Assembly: GCF_028282165.1 (NCBI RefSeq)
Contig: NZ_JANQIM010000035.1
Coordinates: forward strand, 1 to 49,925
Length of the DNA: 49,925 nt
Direction of reading: 5' to 3'
From: Winogradskyella sp.
Lineage (GTDB): Bacteria; Bacteroidota; Bacteroidia; Flavobacteriales; Flavobacteriaceae
In this document: positions 27,327 to 35,612 of the stretch, piece after piece
Layout of the letters: each line of letters starts with the position of its first letter
Numbering within the stretch: position 1 is the first letter of the stretch
The notes under the pieces: generated by a model
Databases searched by the model: none
What the model was told of the DNA's origin: nothing
The model's input: only the letters and a program-made list of their open reading frames with translations
Translations under genes and position numbers: made by a program

Positions 27327-27432
27327 ATTACGTAAGAATAATCGGTTATATTAGTGTATTTTGTCGAAAAATAATGTATTTGAGCATTATTTATTGTTTA
27401 AATCCTTAAATTTTCAGTCCCAAATTTTATTG

Positions 27433-27675
27433 ATGGAACCTACTTCAAACAAAGCATTACCCTGTGCTGTGTTTGGTCATAATTATGTAAAATCCAAAAC
27501 AAATTCTGATCAAACGGCCGAACTCACCTGTAGCAATTGTGGAACAGTTGTAACTACGGATAAACATGGTAATTTTGATGAGTTAAGTTTGTCTAACAAA
27601 GACATTCAATCAACACTGAGACGATTGTTTCATCTTAATCTTCAAATATCCAAACCTAATTTTCTTAATCCATAG
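27433..27675 (+). CDS. Small zinc-ribbon-like protein, paralogue 3
   Basis: 80 residues from the ATG at 27433; the longer TTG-initiated frame from 27361 is unsupported. LPCAVFGHNYVK and LTCSNCGTVVTTDKHGN keep the CxxFGHxY plus CxxC arrangement, with LSLSNKDIQSTLRRLF at the end. It is clearly related to the two genes at 19636 and 19960, although it lies on the other side of the exported-protein cluster. Function unknown. Confidence 0.75.
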   Translation: MEPTSNKALPCAVFGHNYVKSKTNSDQTAELTCSNCGTVVTTDKHGNFDELSLSNKDIQSTLRRLFHLNLQISKPNFLNP

Positions 27676-27740
27676 GAAAATTCTATTAAATCATATGCTA
27701 ATATAATGTTAGCAAACATGGTTAAACCTTAGCTATATCG

Positions 27741-27748
27741 TATATTTG
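27741..27748 (+). promoter_or_regulatory. -7 box of the sufA-led operon
   Basis: TATATTTG, an exact TAnnTTTG match, 33 bp before the sufA ATG. A TTTG at the -33 position is not present (ATGG instead). No Rrf2/IscR-like palindrome was recognised. Confidence 0.55.
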
Positions 27749-27780
27749 CATACAATTTAGAATTAATCTACTTTAATATT

Positions 27781-28110
27781 ATGATTAAAGTTTCAGAACA
27801 AGCGAAGAAAAAAGTCGTTCAGCTTATGAGTGATGACGGCTACAATCCAGATACCGATTACATAAGGGTAGGTGTAAAAAGTGGTGGATGCTCTGGCTTG
27901 TCGTACGATTTAAAATTTGACAAGGAACACGTAGAAGGAGATAAAGTGTTTGAAGACAATGGAGTTAAAATAATCGTTGACAAAAAGAGCTTTCTGTACC
28001 TTATAGGCACCACCCTAGAATATTCTGGCGGTCTTAACGGCACCGGATTTGTGTTTAATAATCCAAATGCAAATAGAACTTGTGGATGTGGAGAATCATT
28101 TTCACTATAA
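27781..28110 (+). CDS. sufA: HesB/IscA-type iron-sulfur carrier (SufA)
   Basis: 109 residues, typical. It carries the three conserved cysteines: GGCSGLSYD and the C-terminal TCGCGESF. It transfers Fe-S clusters from the SUF scaffold to target proteins. It is the first gene of the suf operon, 33 bp after its -7 box and 12 bp before the next gene, which is the four-helix-bundle protein. Placement with sufBCD supports SufA over IscA. Confidence 0.95.
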   Translation: MIKVSEQAKKKVVQLMSDDGYNPDTDYIRVGVKSGGCSGLSYDLKFDKEHVEGDKVFEDNGVKIIVDKKSFLYLIGTTLEYSGGLNGTGFVFNNPNANRTCGCGESFSL

Positions 28111-28122
28111 CTATTCAAGATT

Positions 28123-28533
28123 ATGGCAACGGTTAAGCAATTCGAAGATTTAGAAATTTGGCAATCAGCCAGAATACTTTGTGATGCTATCCATACAATA
28201 GCCATTAACACAAAATTGAGAAAAGATTCTAAACTTTATGGGCAAATTGATGGCTCATCAGGGTCTATAATGGATAATATAGCCAAAGGATTTGAAAGAA
28301 ACGGCAATAAAGAGTTTGTGCAGTTTCTTTCAATTGCTAGAGCATCTTGTGGTGAAACAAGATCGCAATTATACCGCTTATTGGATAGAAAATATATAAC
28401 TGAAAATCAATTTGAAAATCTCTTATCTCAGTGTATTACATTGAGTAAAATGATTGGAGGGTTTATGAATTATCTAAAAAATAGCGATTTAAGGGAAGCG
28501 GGTATAAGTCAATTAGCCAACTTTAAACTTTGA
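28123..28533 (+). CDS. Four-helix-bundle protein (23S rRNA intervening-sequence/IVP type) inside the suf operon
   Basis: 136 residues. FEDLEIWQSARILCDAI, QIDGSSGSIMDNIAKGFER, EFVQFLSIARASCGETRSQL and a helix ending KMIGGFMNYL are the signature of the 23S-IVP/S23 family (TIGR02436-type). These proteins, first found in 23S rRNA intervening sequences, are widespread as stand-alone genes in Bacteroidota. It sits between sufA (12 bp) and sufB (16 bp), where it breaks the usual operon. Its 3' end reads into a 13-bp direct repeat pair. A role in Fe-S assembly is not indicated. Confidence 0.9.
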   Translation: MATVKQFEDLEIWQSARILCDAIHTIAINTKLRKDSKLYGQIDGSSGSIMDNIAKGFERNGNKEFVQFLSIARASCGETRSQLYRLLDRKYITENQFENLLSQCITLSKMIGGFMNYLKNSDLREAGISQLANFKL

Positions 28534-28548
28534 ATTTTAAACTTTGAA
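28522..28548. repeat. 13-bp direct repeat at the IVP gene 3' end / sufB start
   Basis: TTTAAACTTTGAA occurs at 28522-28534 and 28536-28548, a 14-bp period. The first copy overlaps the IVP stop and the second ends one base before the sufB ATG. Runs of AACTTTGAA-like sequence at the ends of such IVP genes are familiar in Bacteroidota, though I cannot confirm by search here. Confidence 0.65.
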
Positions 28549-28549
28549 C

Positions 28550-29998
28550 ATGACAAAGTATACTGAAGACGATTTAAGGGAAGAATTAAAAACCAAAGAA
28601 TACGAATACGGTTTTTATACAGACATAGAATCTGATACATTTCCCAATGGCCTAAACGAAGATATTGTTAGAGCCATTTCTAAAAAGAAGGAAGAACCCG
28701 AATGGATGACCGAATGGCGTCTTGAGGCTTTCAAAATTTGGAAAGAAATGACCGAACCAGAATGGGCAAATGTTAATTATGAAAAACCAGATTTTCAAGC
28801 CATATCTTACTATTCGGCACCCAATAGCAAACCTAAATACGATAGCCTAGACGAGGTTGATCCAGAGCTTTTAGCAACTTTTGAAAAACTCGGTATATCA
28901 TTAGACGAGCAAAAGAAATTAGCAGGTGTAGCTATGGATGTTGTGGTCGATTCTGTATCAGTAGCAACCACATTCAAAAAGACTCTAGCCGAAAAGGGTA
29001 TCATATTTATGAGTATTTCAGAAGCTATACAAGAATATCCTGAGTTGGTCAGAAAATATATTGGCACTGTAGTACCTCAAAAAGACAATTTCTATGCAGC
29101 TTTAAACTCCGCTGTATTCAGTGACGGTTCATTTTGCTACATTCCAAAAGGTGTAAAATGCCCTATGGAATTGTCTACTTACTTTAGAATTAACCAGGCA
29201 GGAACAGGTCAGTTTGAAAGAACATTAGTAATCGCCGATGAAGGTAGTTATGTAAGTTATTTAGAAGGCTGTACAGCACCAAGCAGAGATGAAAACCAAT
29301 TGCATGCGGCCGTAGTTGAGTTGATTGCTTTAGATAATGCCGAGATTAAATATTCCACAGTTCAAAATTGGTATCCTGGTAATGCTGAAGGTAAAGGTGG
29401 TGTCTATAATTTTGTGACCAAACGAGGACTTTGTGAAACCAATGCCAAAATTTCTTGGACACAGGTTGAAACAGGATCTGCCATTACATGGAAGTATCCA
29501 TCATGTGTCTTAAAAGGTGATAATTCGGTTGGCGAATTTTATTCTATTGCCGTAACCAACAATTTTCAGCAAGCCGATACGGGAACAAAAATGGTGCACT
29601 TAGGAAAAAATACTAAGTCTACTATTATTTCTAAAGGTATTTCTGCTGGCAAATCTCAAAATTCTTATCGTGGACTCGTACAAATTAGCTCGCGTGCCGA
29701 AAATGCACGTAACTTTTCGCAGTGCGATAGTTTACTCATGGGTAACGAATGTGGGGCACATACGTTTCCGTACATAGAAGCCAAAAATAAGTCAGCACAA
29801 ATAGAGCACGAGGCCACCACGAGTAAGATTGGCGAAGATCAAATTTTTTACTGTAATCAACGCGGTATAGATACGGAAAAGGCCATTGCCTTAATTGTTA
29901 ATGGCTTTAGTAAAGATGTACTAAATAAACTCCCGATGGAGTTTGCTGTTGAGGCTCAAAAATTACTGGAAATAAGTTTAGAAGGATCTGTAGGATAA
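28550..29998 (+). CDS. sufB: Fe-S cluster assembly scaffold SufB
   Basis: 482 residues from the ATG at 28550; an in-frame TTG at 28544 lies in the direct repeat and is not used here. It contains [55 protein letters not shown] and the beta-helix segment [23 protein letters not shown] and the conserved His-Ala region are typical. With SufC and SufD it forms the SufBC2D scaffold for de novo cluster assembly in the cytoplasm. Confidence 0.97.
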   Translation: MTKYTEDDLREELKTKEYEYGFYTDIESDTFPNGLNEDIVRAISKKKEEPEWMTEWRLEAFKIWKEMTEPEWANVNYEKPDFQAISYYSAPNSKPKYDSLDEVDPELLATFEKLGISLDEQKKLAGVAMDVVVDSVSVATTFKKTLAEKGIIFMSISEAIQEYPELVRKYIGTVVPQKDNFYAALNSAVFSDGSFCYIPKGVKCPMELSTYFRINQAGTGQFERTLVIADEGSYVSYLEGCTAPSRDENQLHAAVVELIALDNAEIKYSTVQNWYPGNAEGKGGVYNFVTKRGLCETNAKISWTQVETGSAITWKYPSCVLKGDNSVGEFYSIAVTNNFQQADTGTKMVHLGKNTKSTIISKGISAGKSQNSYRGLVQISSRAENARNFSQCDSLLMGNECGAHTFPYIEAKNKSAQIEHEATTSKIGEDQIFYCNQRGIDTEKAIALIVNGFSKDVLNKLPMEFAVEAQKLLEISLEGSVG

Positions 29999-30008
29999 AC
30001 CACTTATA

Positions 30009-30425
30009 ATGAAAAAGTTAGTATTTATTCTTATGGTTTCAATTGGTCTTTTTTCCTGTAAAAATGAACCTAAGGAAAAAGGCGTTAACTTAGAAGAAAG
30101 TCGTGCAAAATCATATGACCAAAATGATGGTTTGGTAACGATGAAAGGTGAGTTTTTATACGATGCCGATAAAAAAGCAGCTGTATTTCAAACTCCCAAT
30201 GAAATTTATGGCGTAGTGGTTAACGACAATATGCATCTCTTAAATGAAAAAGTAAAAGCTTTTAAGGCCGATGAATATACTTCTGTACCAGTTACCATTA
30301 GAGTCAAAAGAATTGAGAATACTGATCAAGCTATTCTGTGGGACAACATTTTAGAAGTAAAAGATATATTAAAGGTGGAAGCACCTGACCCAAATAAAAA
30401 AGACGTAGTAAAATTAGCAAACTAA
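30009..30425 (+). CDS. Small lipoprotein within the suf operon
   Basis: 138 residues. The signal peptide has lipobox Cys17 (IGLFSCKNEPKEKG). The mature part is one compact domain, VTMKGEFLYDADKKAAVFQT and VPVTIRVKRIENTDQAI, resembling an OB-fold by sequence pattern. It is not recognised as any named family. It lies between sufB (10 bp) and sufC (6 bp), so it is cotranscribed with the cytoplasmic SUF proteins although exported. Its relation to Fe-S assembly is unclear. Confidence 0.7.
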   Translation: MKKLVFILMVSIGLFSCKNEPKEKGVNLEESRAKSYDQNDGLVTMKGEFLYDADKKAAVFQTPNEIYGVVVNDNMHLLNEKVKAFKADEYTSVPVTIRVKRIENTDQAILWDNILEVKDILKVEAPDPNKKDVVKLAN

Positions 30426-30431
30426 ATAGCA

Positions 30432-31184
30432 ATGTTAAAGATAAAAAACTTACACGCTAGTGTAGATGATAAAGCCATTTTAAAAGGTATTGACCTTCAT
30501 GTAAAACCAGGAGAAGTACATGCCATTATGGGACCTAATGGTTCTGGTAAAAGTACGTTAGCTGCAGTTGTTGCAGGCAAAGAAGATTATGAAGTTGAAG
30601 AAGGTGAAATTCTATTAGATGGCGAAAATATTGACGAGCTAGGACCAGAAGAACGTGCTCACAAAGGCGTTTTCATGTCGTTTCAATATCCAGTAGAAAT
30701 CCCAGGTGTTAGTGTAACCAACTTTATGAAAACGGCTATCAACGAAACCCGAAAAGCTAAAGGCTTAGAGGATATGCCTGCCAACGAAATGCTTAAGATG
30801 ATTCGCGAAAAATCCGAAATGTTAGAGATAGATCGTAAATTTCTATCGCGTTCGTTAAATGAAGGGTTTTCTGGAGGTGAAAAAAAACGCAACGAGATTT
30901 TTCAAATGGCAATGCTAGAGCCTAAGTTGGCCATTTTAGATGAAACGGACTCTGGGTTAGACATCGATGCCCTAAGAATTGTAGCAAATGGTGTTAACAA
31001 ACTGAGGTCTAAAGACAATGCCGTTATTGTGATAACGCACTACCAGAGATTGTTAGATTACATTGTTCCAGACTATGTGCATGTTTTACATGATGGTAAA
31101 ATCGTAAAATCGGGACCTAAGGAATTAGCTCACGAGCTAGAGGCAAAAGGTTACGATTGGATTAAAGAAGAAGTTAACGCATAG
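30432..31184 (+). CDS. sufC: Fe-S cluster assembly ATPase SufC
   Basis: 250 residues. ABC ATPase: Walker [11 protein letters not shown]-loop [12 protein letters not shown], the unusual signature [11 protein letters not shown], Walker [16 protein letters not shown] (SufC has this ETDSGLDID form), and H-loop [11 protein letters not shown]. It energises the SufBCD scaffold. The sufC-sufD junction (91 bp) carries two copies of a dispersed hairpin repeat. Confidence 0.97.
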   Translation: MLKIKNLHASVDDKAILKGIDLHVKPGEVHAIMGPNGSGKSTLAAVVAGKEDYEVEEGEILLDGENIDELGPEERAHKGVFMSFQYPVEIPGVSVTNFMKTAINETRKAKGLEDMPANEMLKMIREKSEMLEIDRKFLSRSLNEGFSGGEKKRNEIFQMAMLEPKLAILDETDSGLDIDALRIVANGVNKLRSKDNAVIVITHYQRLLDYIVPDYVHVLHDGKIVKSGPKELAHELEAKGYDWIKEEVNA

Positions 31185-31193
31185 CTAATTGTT

Positions 31194-31213
31194 ATTCTTG
31201 CCTTCGCAGGAAT
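31194..31213. repeat. Dispersed hairpin repeat, copy 1 (sufC-sufD junction)
   Basis: ATTCTTGCCTTCGCAGGAAT, an 8-bp inverted repeat (one G-T pair) round a CTTC loop. It is an arm-mutated version of the CCTGCCTTCGCAGG hairpin element that I recall as scattered through many bacterial genomes. An identical 20-bp copy starts 52 bp downstream. Confidence 0.65.
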
Positions 31214-31245
31214 CTCAAATAGCGTAAACAGATAAAAACAAATAA

Positions 31246-31265
31246 ATTCTTGCCTTCGCAGGAAT
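31246..31265. repeat. Dispersed hairpin repeat, copy 2 (sufD start region)
   Basis: The same 20 bases as copy 1. Together with the following bases it reads GGAATGACA, the usual right flank of the element. An ATG inside it (31264) is an in-frame but artefactual sufD start. Confidence 0.65.
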
Positions 31266-31275
31266 GACAGAACAT

Positions 31276-32589
31276 ATGGAATTAAAAGAAAAACTAGTGT
31301 CTTCTTTCATGGCCTTTGAAAATATGGTCGATATAGATTCTCCTGTCCATGATATAAGAACTGAAGCTATAAAGCATTTTGAAATCGAAGGTTTCCCTAC
31401 TAAGCGACAGGAGGCTTGGAAGTATACCTCATTAAATTCGGTGTTAAAACACGATTATAGCGTGTTTCCTAAGCACGAGGAAGCTTTAGATTTTAAGGAC
31501 GTTAAAAAGTACTTTATCCATGATATAGATTCATATCAAATTGTTTTTATCGATGGAAAGTATTCTTCGCACTTATCACAGACCACTCATGATGGCATTG
31601 ATGTTTGCTTAATGTCGGCCGCATTGACCAAGCCAAAATACAGATTGATTATTGAAAATTATTTCAATAAAATTGCTACCAAAGATGGCTTATCGTCATT
31701 GAATACTGCGTTTTCTGCTGAAGGTGCTTACATTCATATTCCAAAGAATAAATTGGTCGAAAAACCGATTCAAATACTTCATTTCTCTACAGGAAATGAA
31801 GCCGCATTAATGCTTCAACCGCGTAACTTAATCGTCGTTGATGAAAACTCACATGTTCAGATTATTGAGCGTCACCAGAGTTTAACAGACAATCCTGTTT
31901 TAACTAATAGTGTTACCGAAGTATTTGCCAATAAACGTGCTATTGTAGATTACTACAAAATTCAGAATGATAGGGAAACAGCGTCCTTAATTGATAACAC
32001 GTTTATCAACCAAAAGCGTGAAAGCATTGCTAAAGTGCATACTTTCTCATTTGGTGGTAAGTTGACCAGAAATAATTTGAACTTCTTCCAAAATGGTGAG
32101 CGTATTGATTCTACAATGAAAGGAATCACTATAATTGGTAATAAGCAACATGTAGACCACAATACATTGGTACATCATATAGAACCAAATTGCGAAAGTC
32201 ATCAGGACTACAAAGGTATTTTTGATGATAATTCCACAGGTGTTTTTAACGGAAAGGTTATTGTTGAAAAGGAAGCACAAAAGACTAATGCGTTTCAGGC
32301 TAATAACAATGTATTGATAAGCGACAAAGCGAGTATTAACACTAAACCGCAATTGGAGATTTTTGCAGATGATGTAAAATGTTCTCATGGTTGCACTATT
32401 GGTCAGCTCGATGACAGTGCTATGTTCTATTTACGTTCTCGTGGTATTCCAGAAAAAGAGGCAAGAGCATTATTAATGTTTGCCTTTAGTAATAATGTAT
32501 TGGATTCAGTAAAAATACCAGAAATTAAAAGTAGGATTACTACTATAATTGCCAATAAATTAGGTGTCAATCTAGGTTTTGATTTGTAA
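31276..32589 (+). CDS. sufD: Fe-S cluster assembly protein SufD
   Basis: 437 residues from the ATG at 31276 (MELKEKLVSSFMAFENMV). The in-frame ATG at 31264 belongs to the hairpin repeat. The N-terminal region includes EGFPTKRQEAWKYTSLNSVL, and the C-terminal beta-helix includes GGKLTRNNLNFFQNGERID and DDVKCSHGCTIGQLDDSAMF, which carries the conserved Cys-Ser-His and Cys. It partners SufB in the scaffold. The 3' end is convergent with two minus-strand membrane-protein genes, so the suf cluster is split between sufD and sufS. Confidence 0.96.
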   Translation: MELKEKLVSSFMAFENMVDIDSPVHDIRTEAIKHFEIEGFPTKRQEAWKYTSLNSVLKHDYSVFPKHEEALDFKDVKKYFIHDIDSYQIVFIDGKYSSHLSQTTHDGIDVCLMSAALTKPKYRLIIENYFNKIATKDGLSSLNTAFSAEGAYIHIPKNKLVEKPIQILHFSTGNEAALMLQPRNLIVVDENSHVQIIERHQSLTDNPVLTNSVTEVFANKRAIVDYYKIQNDRETASLIDNTFINQKRESIAKVHTFSFGGKLTRNNLNFFQNGERIDSTMKGITIIGNKQHVDHNTLVHHIEPNCESHQDYKGIFDDNSTGVFNGKVIVEKEAQKTNAFQANNNVLISDKASINTKPQLEIFADDVKCSHGCTIGQLDDSAMFYLRSRGIPEKEARALLMFAFSNNVLDSVKIPEIKSRITTIIANKLGVNLGFDL

Positions 32590-32635
32590 ATAAATCAGTT
32601 ATAAAACCAAACTTGAAAAACCACTAAGTATTTGG

Positions 32636-33001
32636 CTAATTAGCATGTGCCTTAGACTTTCGTTGTAAATAATAGAACAGCATTGCACTCAAGAAATATA
32701 GCATTATATCTACTCGATCTGATGTATAACGCTCATAAAATTGTGGTAAGACATATTCAAAGAGCACTGCATAAAAAAGAGCTAAGTACAAAACGTGATA
32801 AAAACGTAAATAATAATCTTCATCATTTCTAGTAAATCTTAGTAGTACTAAACTAATCGTTAAGCAGATTGGCACAATTAAAAAATCGTTGACATAATTG
32901 TTTACAATTAGAGGTAAGTCTATATTCTGTTTTTGAGCGATGTATATCGACACACCCACAATAACCGAAATAAAAAAGTAGAACTTAATAGTAGTATTCA
33001 T
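32636..33001 (-). CDS. Hypothetical four-helix membrane protein
   Basis: 121 residues from the ATG at 33001 (MNTTIKFYFFISVIVGVSI); a start further up at 33022 would overlap the upstream gene. Four hydrophobic segments at about 8-25, 43-58, 70-88 and 95-112 are joined by short charged loops. No motif is recognised. It lies 1 bp after the stop of the zinc-ribbon membrane protein on the same strand, so the two are probably cotranscribed. Function unknown. Confidence 0.65.
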   Translation of the reverse strand: MNTTIKFYFFISVIVGVSIYIAQKQNIDLPLIVNNYVNDFLIVPICLTISLVLLRFTRNDEDYYLRFYHVLYLALFYAVLFEYVLPQFYERYTSDRVDIMLYFLSAMLFYYLQRKSKAHAN

Positions 33002-33002
33002 A

Positions 33003-33296
33003 TCAACCAGCAGCAATAGCAAAGACCAACCACGCTATAAAAGCTCCAATAGCACTAACCACAACAAAAGCCGAATATAAAATCCAACCCAGTACACGAA
33101 ACATAATGTATCGATGTTGCTGCAAATTTTCTATAAAATCTGGAGGGCTCTTTTTTGCCTTTTCTAACCTCTCGGTATTCTCAGCTTTTATTTGTTGCGC
33201 TCTTCTTTTTTTGTATGACAGAAGTGCATCACAGTTTTTACAACGATCTCTATTTTTATTATAGACACCACAATTAATGCACTTTATAATTTTCAC
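33003..33296 (-). CDS. Hypothetical zinc-ribbon membrane protein
   Basis: 97 residues. An N-terminal zinc ribbon KCINCG with CKNCDALL (CxxC...CxxC) at about residues 6-23 is followed by a Lys/Arg/Glu-rich helix (about 25-55). A single hydrophobic region, GWILYSAFVVVSAIGAFIAW and on, reaches the C-terminus. The ribbon should face the cytoplasm. It is paired with the membrane protein directly downstream. The pair interrupts the suf cluster on the opposite strand. No named family recognised. Confidence 0.7.
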   Translation of the reverse strand: MKIIKCINCGVYNKNRDRCKNCDALLSYKKRRAQQIKAENTERLEKAKKSPPDFIENLQQHRYIMFRVLGWILYSAFVVVSAIGAFIAWLVFAIAAG

Positions 33297-33450
33297 TTTT
33301 TAGCAGTTTTCTGTTTTTCGATTTAACTTGAATTATTTCTTAAAAGTGGTTTGAAAACTCTTACATTATAAATAATATAAAGATACTTATGAAAAACCAA
33401 ACCTACTCTTAAAGCATTGTTATAAGTTTTACTTTGTTAAGATTGCTTTG

Positions 33451-33458
33451 TACCTTTG
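33451..33458 (+). promoter_or_regulatory. -7 box of the sufS operon
   Basis: TACCTTTG, an exact TAnnTTTG match; TTTA lies at the -33 position with a 19-nt spacer (33428-33431). The box overlaps the TTG and precedes two in-frame ATG codons at 33462 and 33477, so the mRNA leader is 0-15 nt. Confidence 0.6.
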
Positions 33459-33476
33459 CATATGGAATTAAAGCTA

Positions 33477-34691
33477 ATGTTAGACGTTCAAAAAATCAGA
33501 AAAGACTTTCCGATACTAAATCGTAAAGTCAACGGAAAACCTTTAATCTATTTTGACAACGCGGCAACATCGCAAACACCTCAACAAGTTATTGATGTTA
33601 TTGTAGATTATTATTCTAATTATAATGCCAATATCCATAGAGGAGTCCATGCGTTGAGTCAAGAAGCCACTGATGCTTACGAGCAAGCACGTCAGAAAAT
33701 CCAAACACATGTTAATGCCAAACACGCTCACGAAATCATTTTCACTTCAGGAACAACACATGGTATTAATTTAGTGGCCAACGGGTTTTCATCCTTGCTA
33801 AAAGAAGGAGATGAGGTCATTGTTTCTGCATTAGAGCATCATAGCAATATAGTGCCTTGGCAAATGCTTTGTGAGAGAACTGGTGCTACATTGAAAATTA
33901 TTCCAATGGATGACAATGGCGATCTAATTCTTTCAGAATTGGATACACTTTTAAACGAAAACACGAAACTGGTATTTGTTAATCATATTTCTAATGCACT
34001 AGGGACCATCAATCCTATTGAAGATATTATAGATAAAGCCCATAATGTAGGAGCCGCTGTTTTAGTCGATGGCGCACAATCTTGTCCACATTTAAAACCA
34101 GATGTTCAAAGCTTAAATGTTGATTTCTATGTATGCTCTGCCCATAAGGTTTGTGGGCCAACAGGCATCGGAATGCTTTACGGCAAAGAAGAATGGCTAA
34201 ACAAACTACCACCTTACCAAGGTGGAGGGGAAATGATTGCTGAAGTTACTTTCGAAAAAACCACTTATGCCGGTTTACCACATAAGTTTGAAGCTGGTAC
34301 ACCAAATGTCTGTGGTGGCATTGCTTTTGGTGCTGCCATTGATTATATGAATGCCATAGGCTTTGAAACTATTGCCCAATACGAACATGAGCTTTTAGAA
34401 TATGCCACGCATCAATTACAGCAAATTGAAGGAGTAAAGATCTACGGCACAGCTAAAAAGAAAACTTCTGTAATTTCTTTTAATGTCGCCAATATCCATC
34501 CTTACGATATTGGTACTATTCTCGATAAAATGGGAATTGCCGTGAGAACTGGACATCATTGTGCCCAACCGATTATGGATTTTTATAAAATCCCTGGTAC
34601 CATAAGAGCATCTTTTATGTTCTACAACACCAAAGAAGAAATTGACACCTTTATTACAGCTTTGAAAAAGTCTATTTTGATGCTGTCTTAA
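33477..34691 (+). CDS. sufS: Cysteine desulfurase SufS
   Basis: 404 residues from the ATG at 33477 (MLDVQKIRKDFPILNRKVNG), the usual SufS length and N-terminus; the ATG at 33462 would add five residues. PLP-dependent aminotransferase-V fold: YFDNAATSQTPQQVID, SALEHHSNIVPW, DGAQSCPH, the PLP Lys in CSAHKVCGPTGIGMLYG, and the catalytic Cys in RTGHHCAQPIMDFY. It supplies persulfide sulfur to SufE and the SUF scaffold. It is the first gene of a second suf operon (sufS-META lipoprotein-sufE-sufT-DUF2480). Confidence 0.97.
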   Translation: MLDVQKIRKDFPILNRKVNGKPLIYFDNAATSQTPQQVIDVIVDYYSNYNANIHRGVHALSQEATDAYEQARQKIQTHVNAKHAHEIIFTSGTTHGINLVANGFSSLLKEGDEVIVSALEHHSNIVPWQMLCERTGATLKIIPMDDNGDLILSELDTLLNENTKLVFVNHISNALGTINPIEDIIDKAHNVGAAVLVDGAQSCPHLKPDVQSLNVDFYVCSAHKVCGPTGIGMLYGKEEWLNKLPPYQGGGEMIAEVTFEKTTYAGLPHKFEAGTPNVCGGIAFGAAIDYMNAIGFETIAQYEHELLEYATHQLQQIEGVKIYGTAKKKTSVISFNVANIHPYDIGTILDKMGIAVRTGHHCAQPIMDFYKIPGTIRASFMFYNTKEEIDTFITALKKSILMLS

Positions 34692-34736
34692 ATGTTTGGC
34701 ATTAAAAATGTATATTACATATTAAACCTTTTTAAT

Positions 34737-35579
34737 ATGAAACTTTTACTCTCCATTTTTAGTCTATTATTATTGACTAACTCTTGTAACACAAGTAAAA
34801 ATGCAATGAACGCTAAAACTTTAGATCAGAATTCGATTTCTGGTGATTATTTAGTTACGCAAATTGAAAATAAGGCCACAAAAGATTTGGCTTTAAAAAT
34901 CACATTTGATGCCAATTCAAATAAGGTTACAGGTTTTGCTGGTTGTAATAGTTTTTTTGGAACATACACGCTCGACAATAATAAGATTAACTTTAGCGAT
35001 ATGGCATCATCTAAAAAATACTGTGGAAAAGAGATAGGTGATGTGGAGCAGAATTTCTTAACGCTCTTGAGAAAAGCAAATAAAATAGAGCTTAGAGACA
35101 ATAAATTAGTACTGTACACAGATGATGTTTCTGTTTTAAACGCTGACAAAATAGAAGTCTCTAAGCTAAATACTACAAATAACCCAAAAAAGGATCTTGT
35201 TAAAGAAAATTACAGCAAAACTTTAGTGACTTACAAAGTGCTATCAAGAAGTAAATTCGATTATATTCAAATCTCAAAATCCGAGATTGTGACCTCAAAA
35301 GACAGAAATTTAAAAACCATGAATTCTTACCCTTGCAAAGCTGAAGATTGGGAAGCACTAAATAAAATCTTAAACGAAGTTGATGTAGAACATCTAGATC
35401 AACTAGAAGCCCCAACAGACAAACGCTTGTATGATGGTGCTGCACATGCTACCTTATCCGTCATAAAAGGTGATGTAGAGATGATGTCGCCAACTTTTGA
35501 TCACGGTATGCCACCAAAAGAAATAGAAGCACTAGTTAATAAAGTGTTATCTATAAGCGAAAACACCTCTAAACAATAG
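34737..35579 (+). CDS. META-domain (HslJ-like) lipoprotein
   Basis: 280 residues from the ATG at 34737; the in-frame ATG at 34692 directly after the sufS stop precedes a proper signal peptide and is not preferred. Lipobox LLTNSCNTSKN with Cys17. Residues 30-130 form a META domain (ISGDYLVTQIENK, VTGFAGCNSFFGTYTLDNN, SSKKYCGKEIGDVEQNFL). The last 120 residues form a second domain with FDYIQISKSEIVTSKDR and DKRLYDGAAHATLSVIKGD, which I do not recognise. It lies between sufS (45 bp) and sufE (33 bp). Function unknown. Confidence 0.8.
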   Translation: MKLLLSIFSLLLLTNSCNTSKNAMNAKTLDQNSISGDYLVTQIENKATKDLALKITFDANSNKVTGFAGCNSFFGTYTLDNNKINFSDMASSKKYCGKEIGDVEQNFLTLLRKANKIELRDNKLVLYTDDVSVLNADKIEVSKLNTTNNPKKDLVKENYSKTLVTYKVLSRSKFDYIQISKSEIVTSKDRNLKTMNSYPCKAEDWEALNKILNEVDVEHLDQLEAPTDKRLYDGAAHATLSVIKGDVEMMSPTFDHGMPPKEIEALVNKVLSISENTSKQ

Positions 35580-35612
35580 TGATTTTGTAACTTTGCCACA
35601 AAGAGATAGAAC

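Noticed and set aside
28544..28549. TTG start for sufB
   Set aside because: It lies in the direct repeat and the ATG six bases later is the expected start.
31264..31275. Upstream ATG as the start of sufD
   Set aside because: It lies in the dispersed repeat (GGAATGACA); the next ATG at 31276 gives the normal N-terminus.
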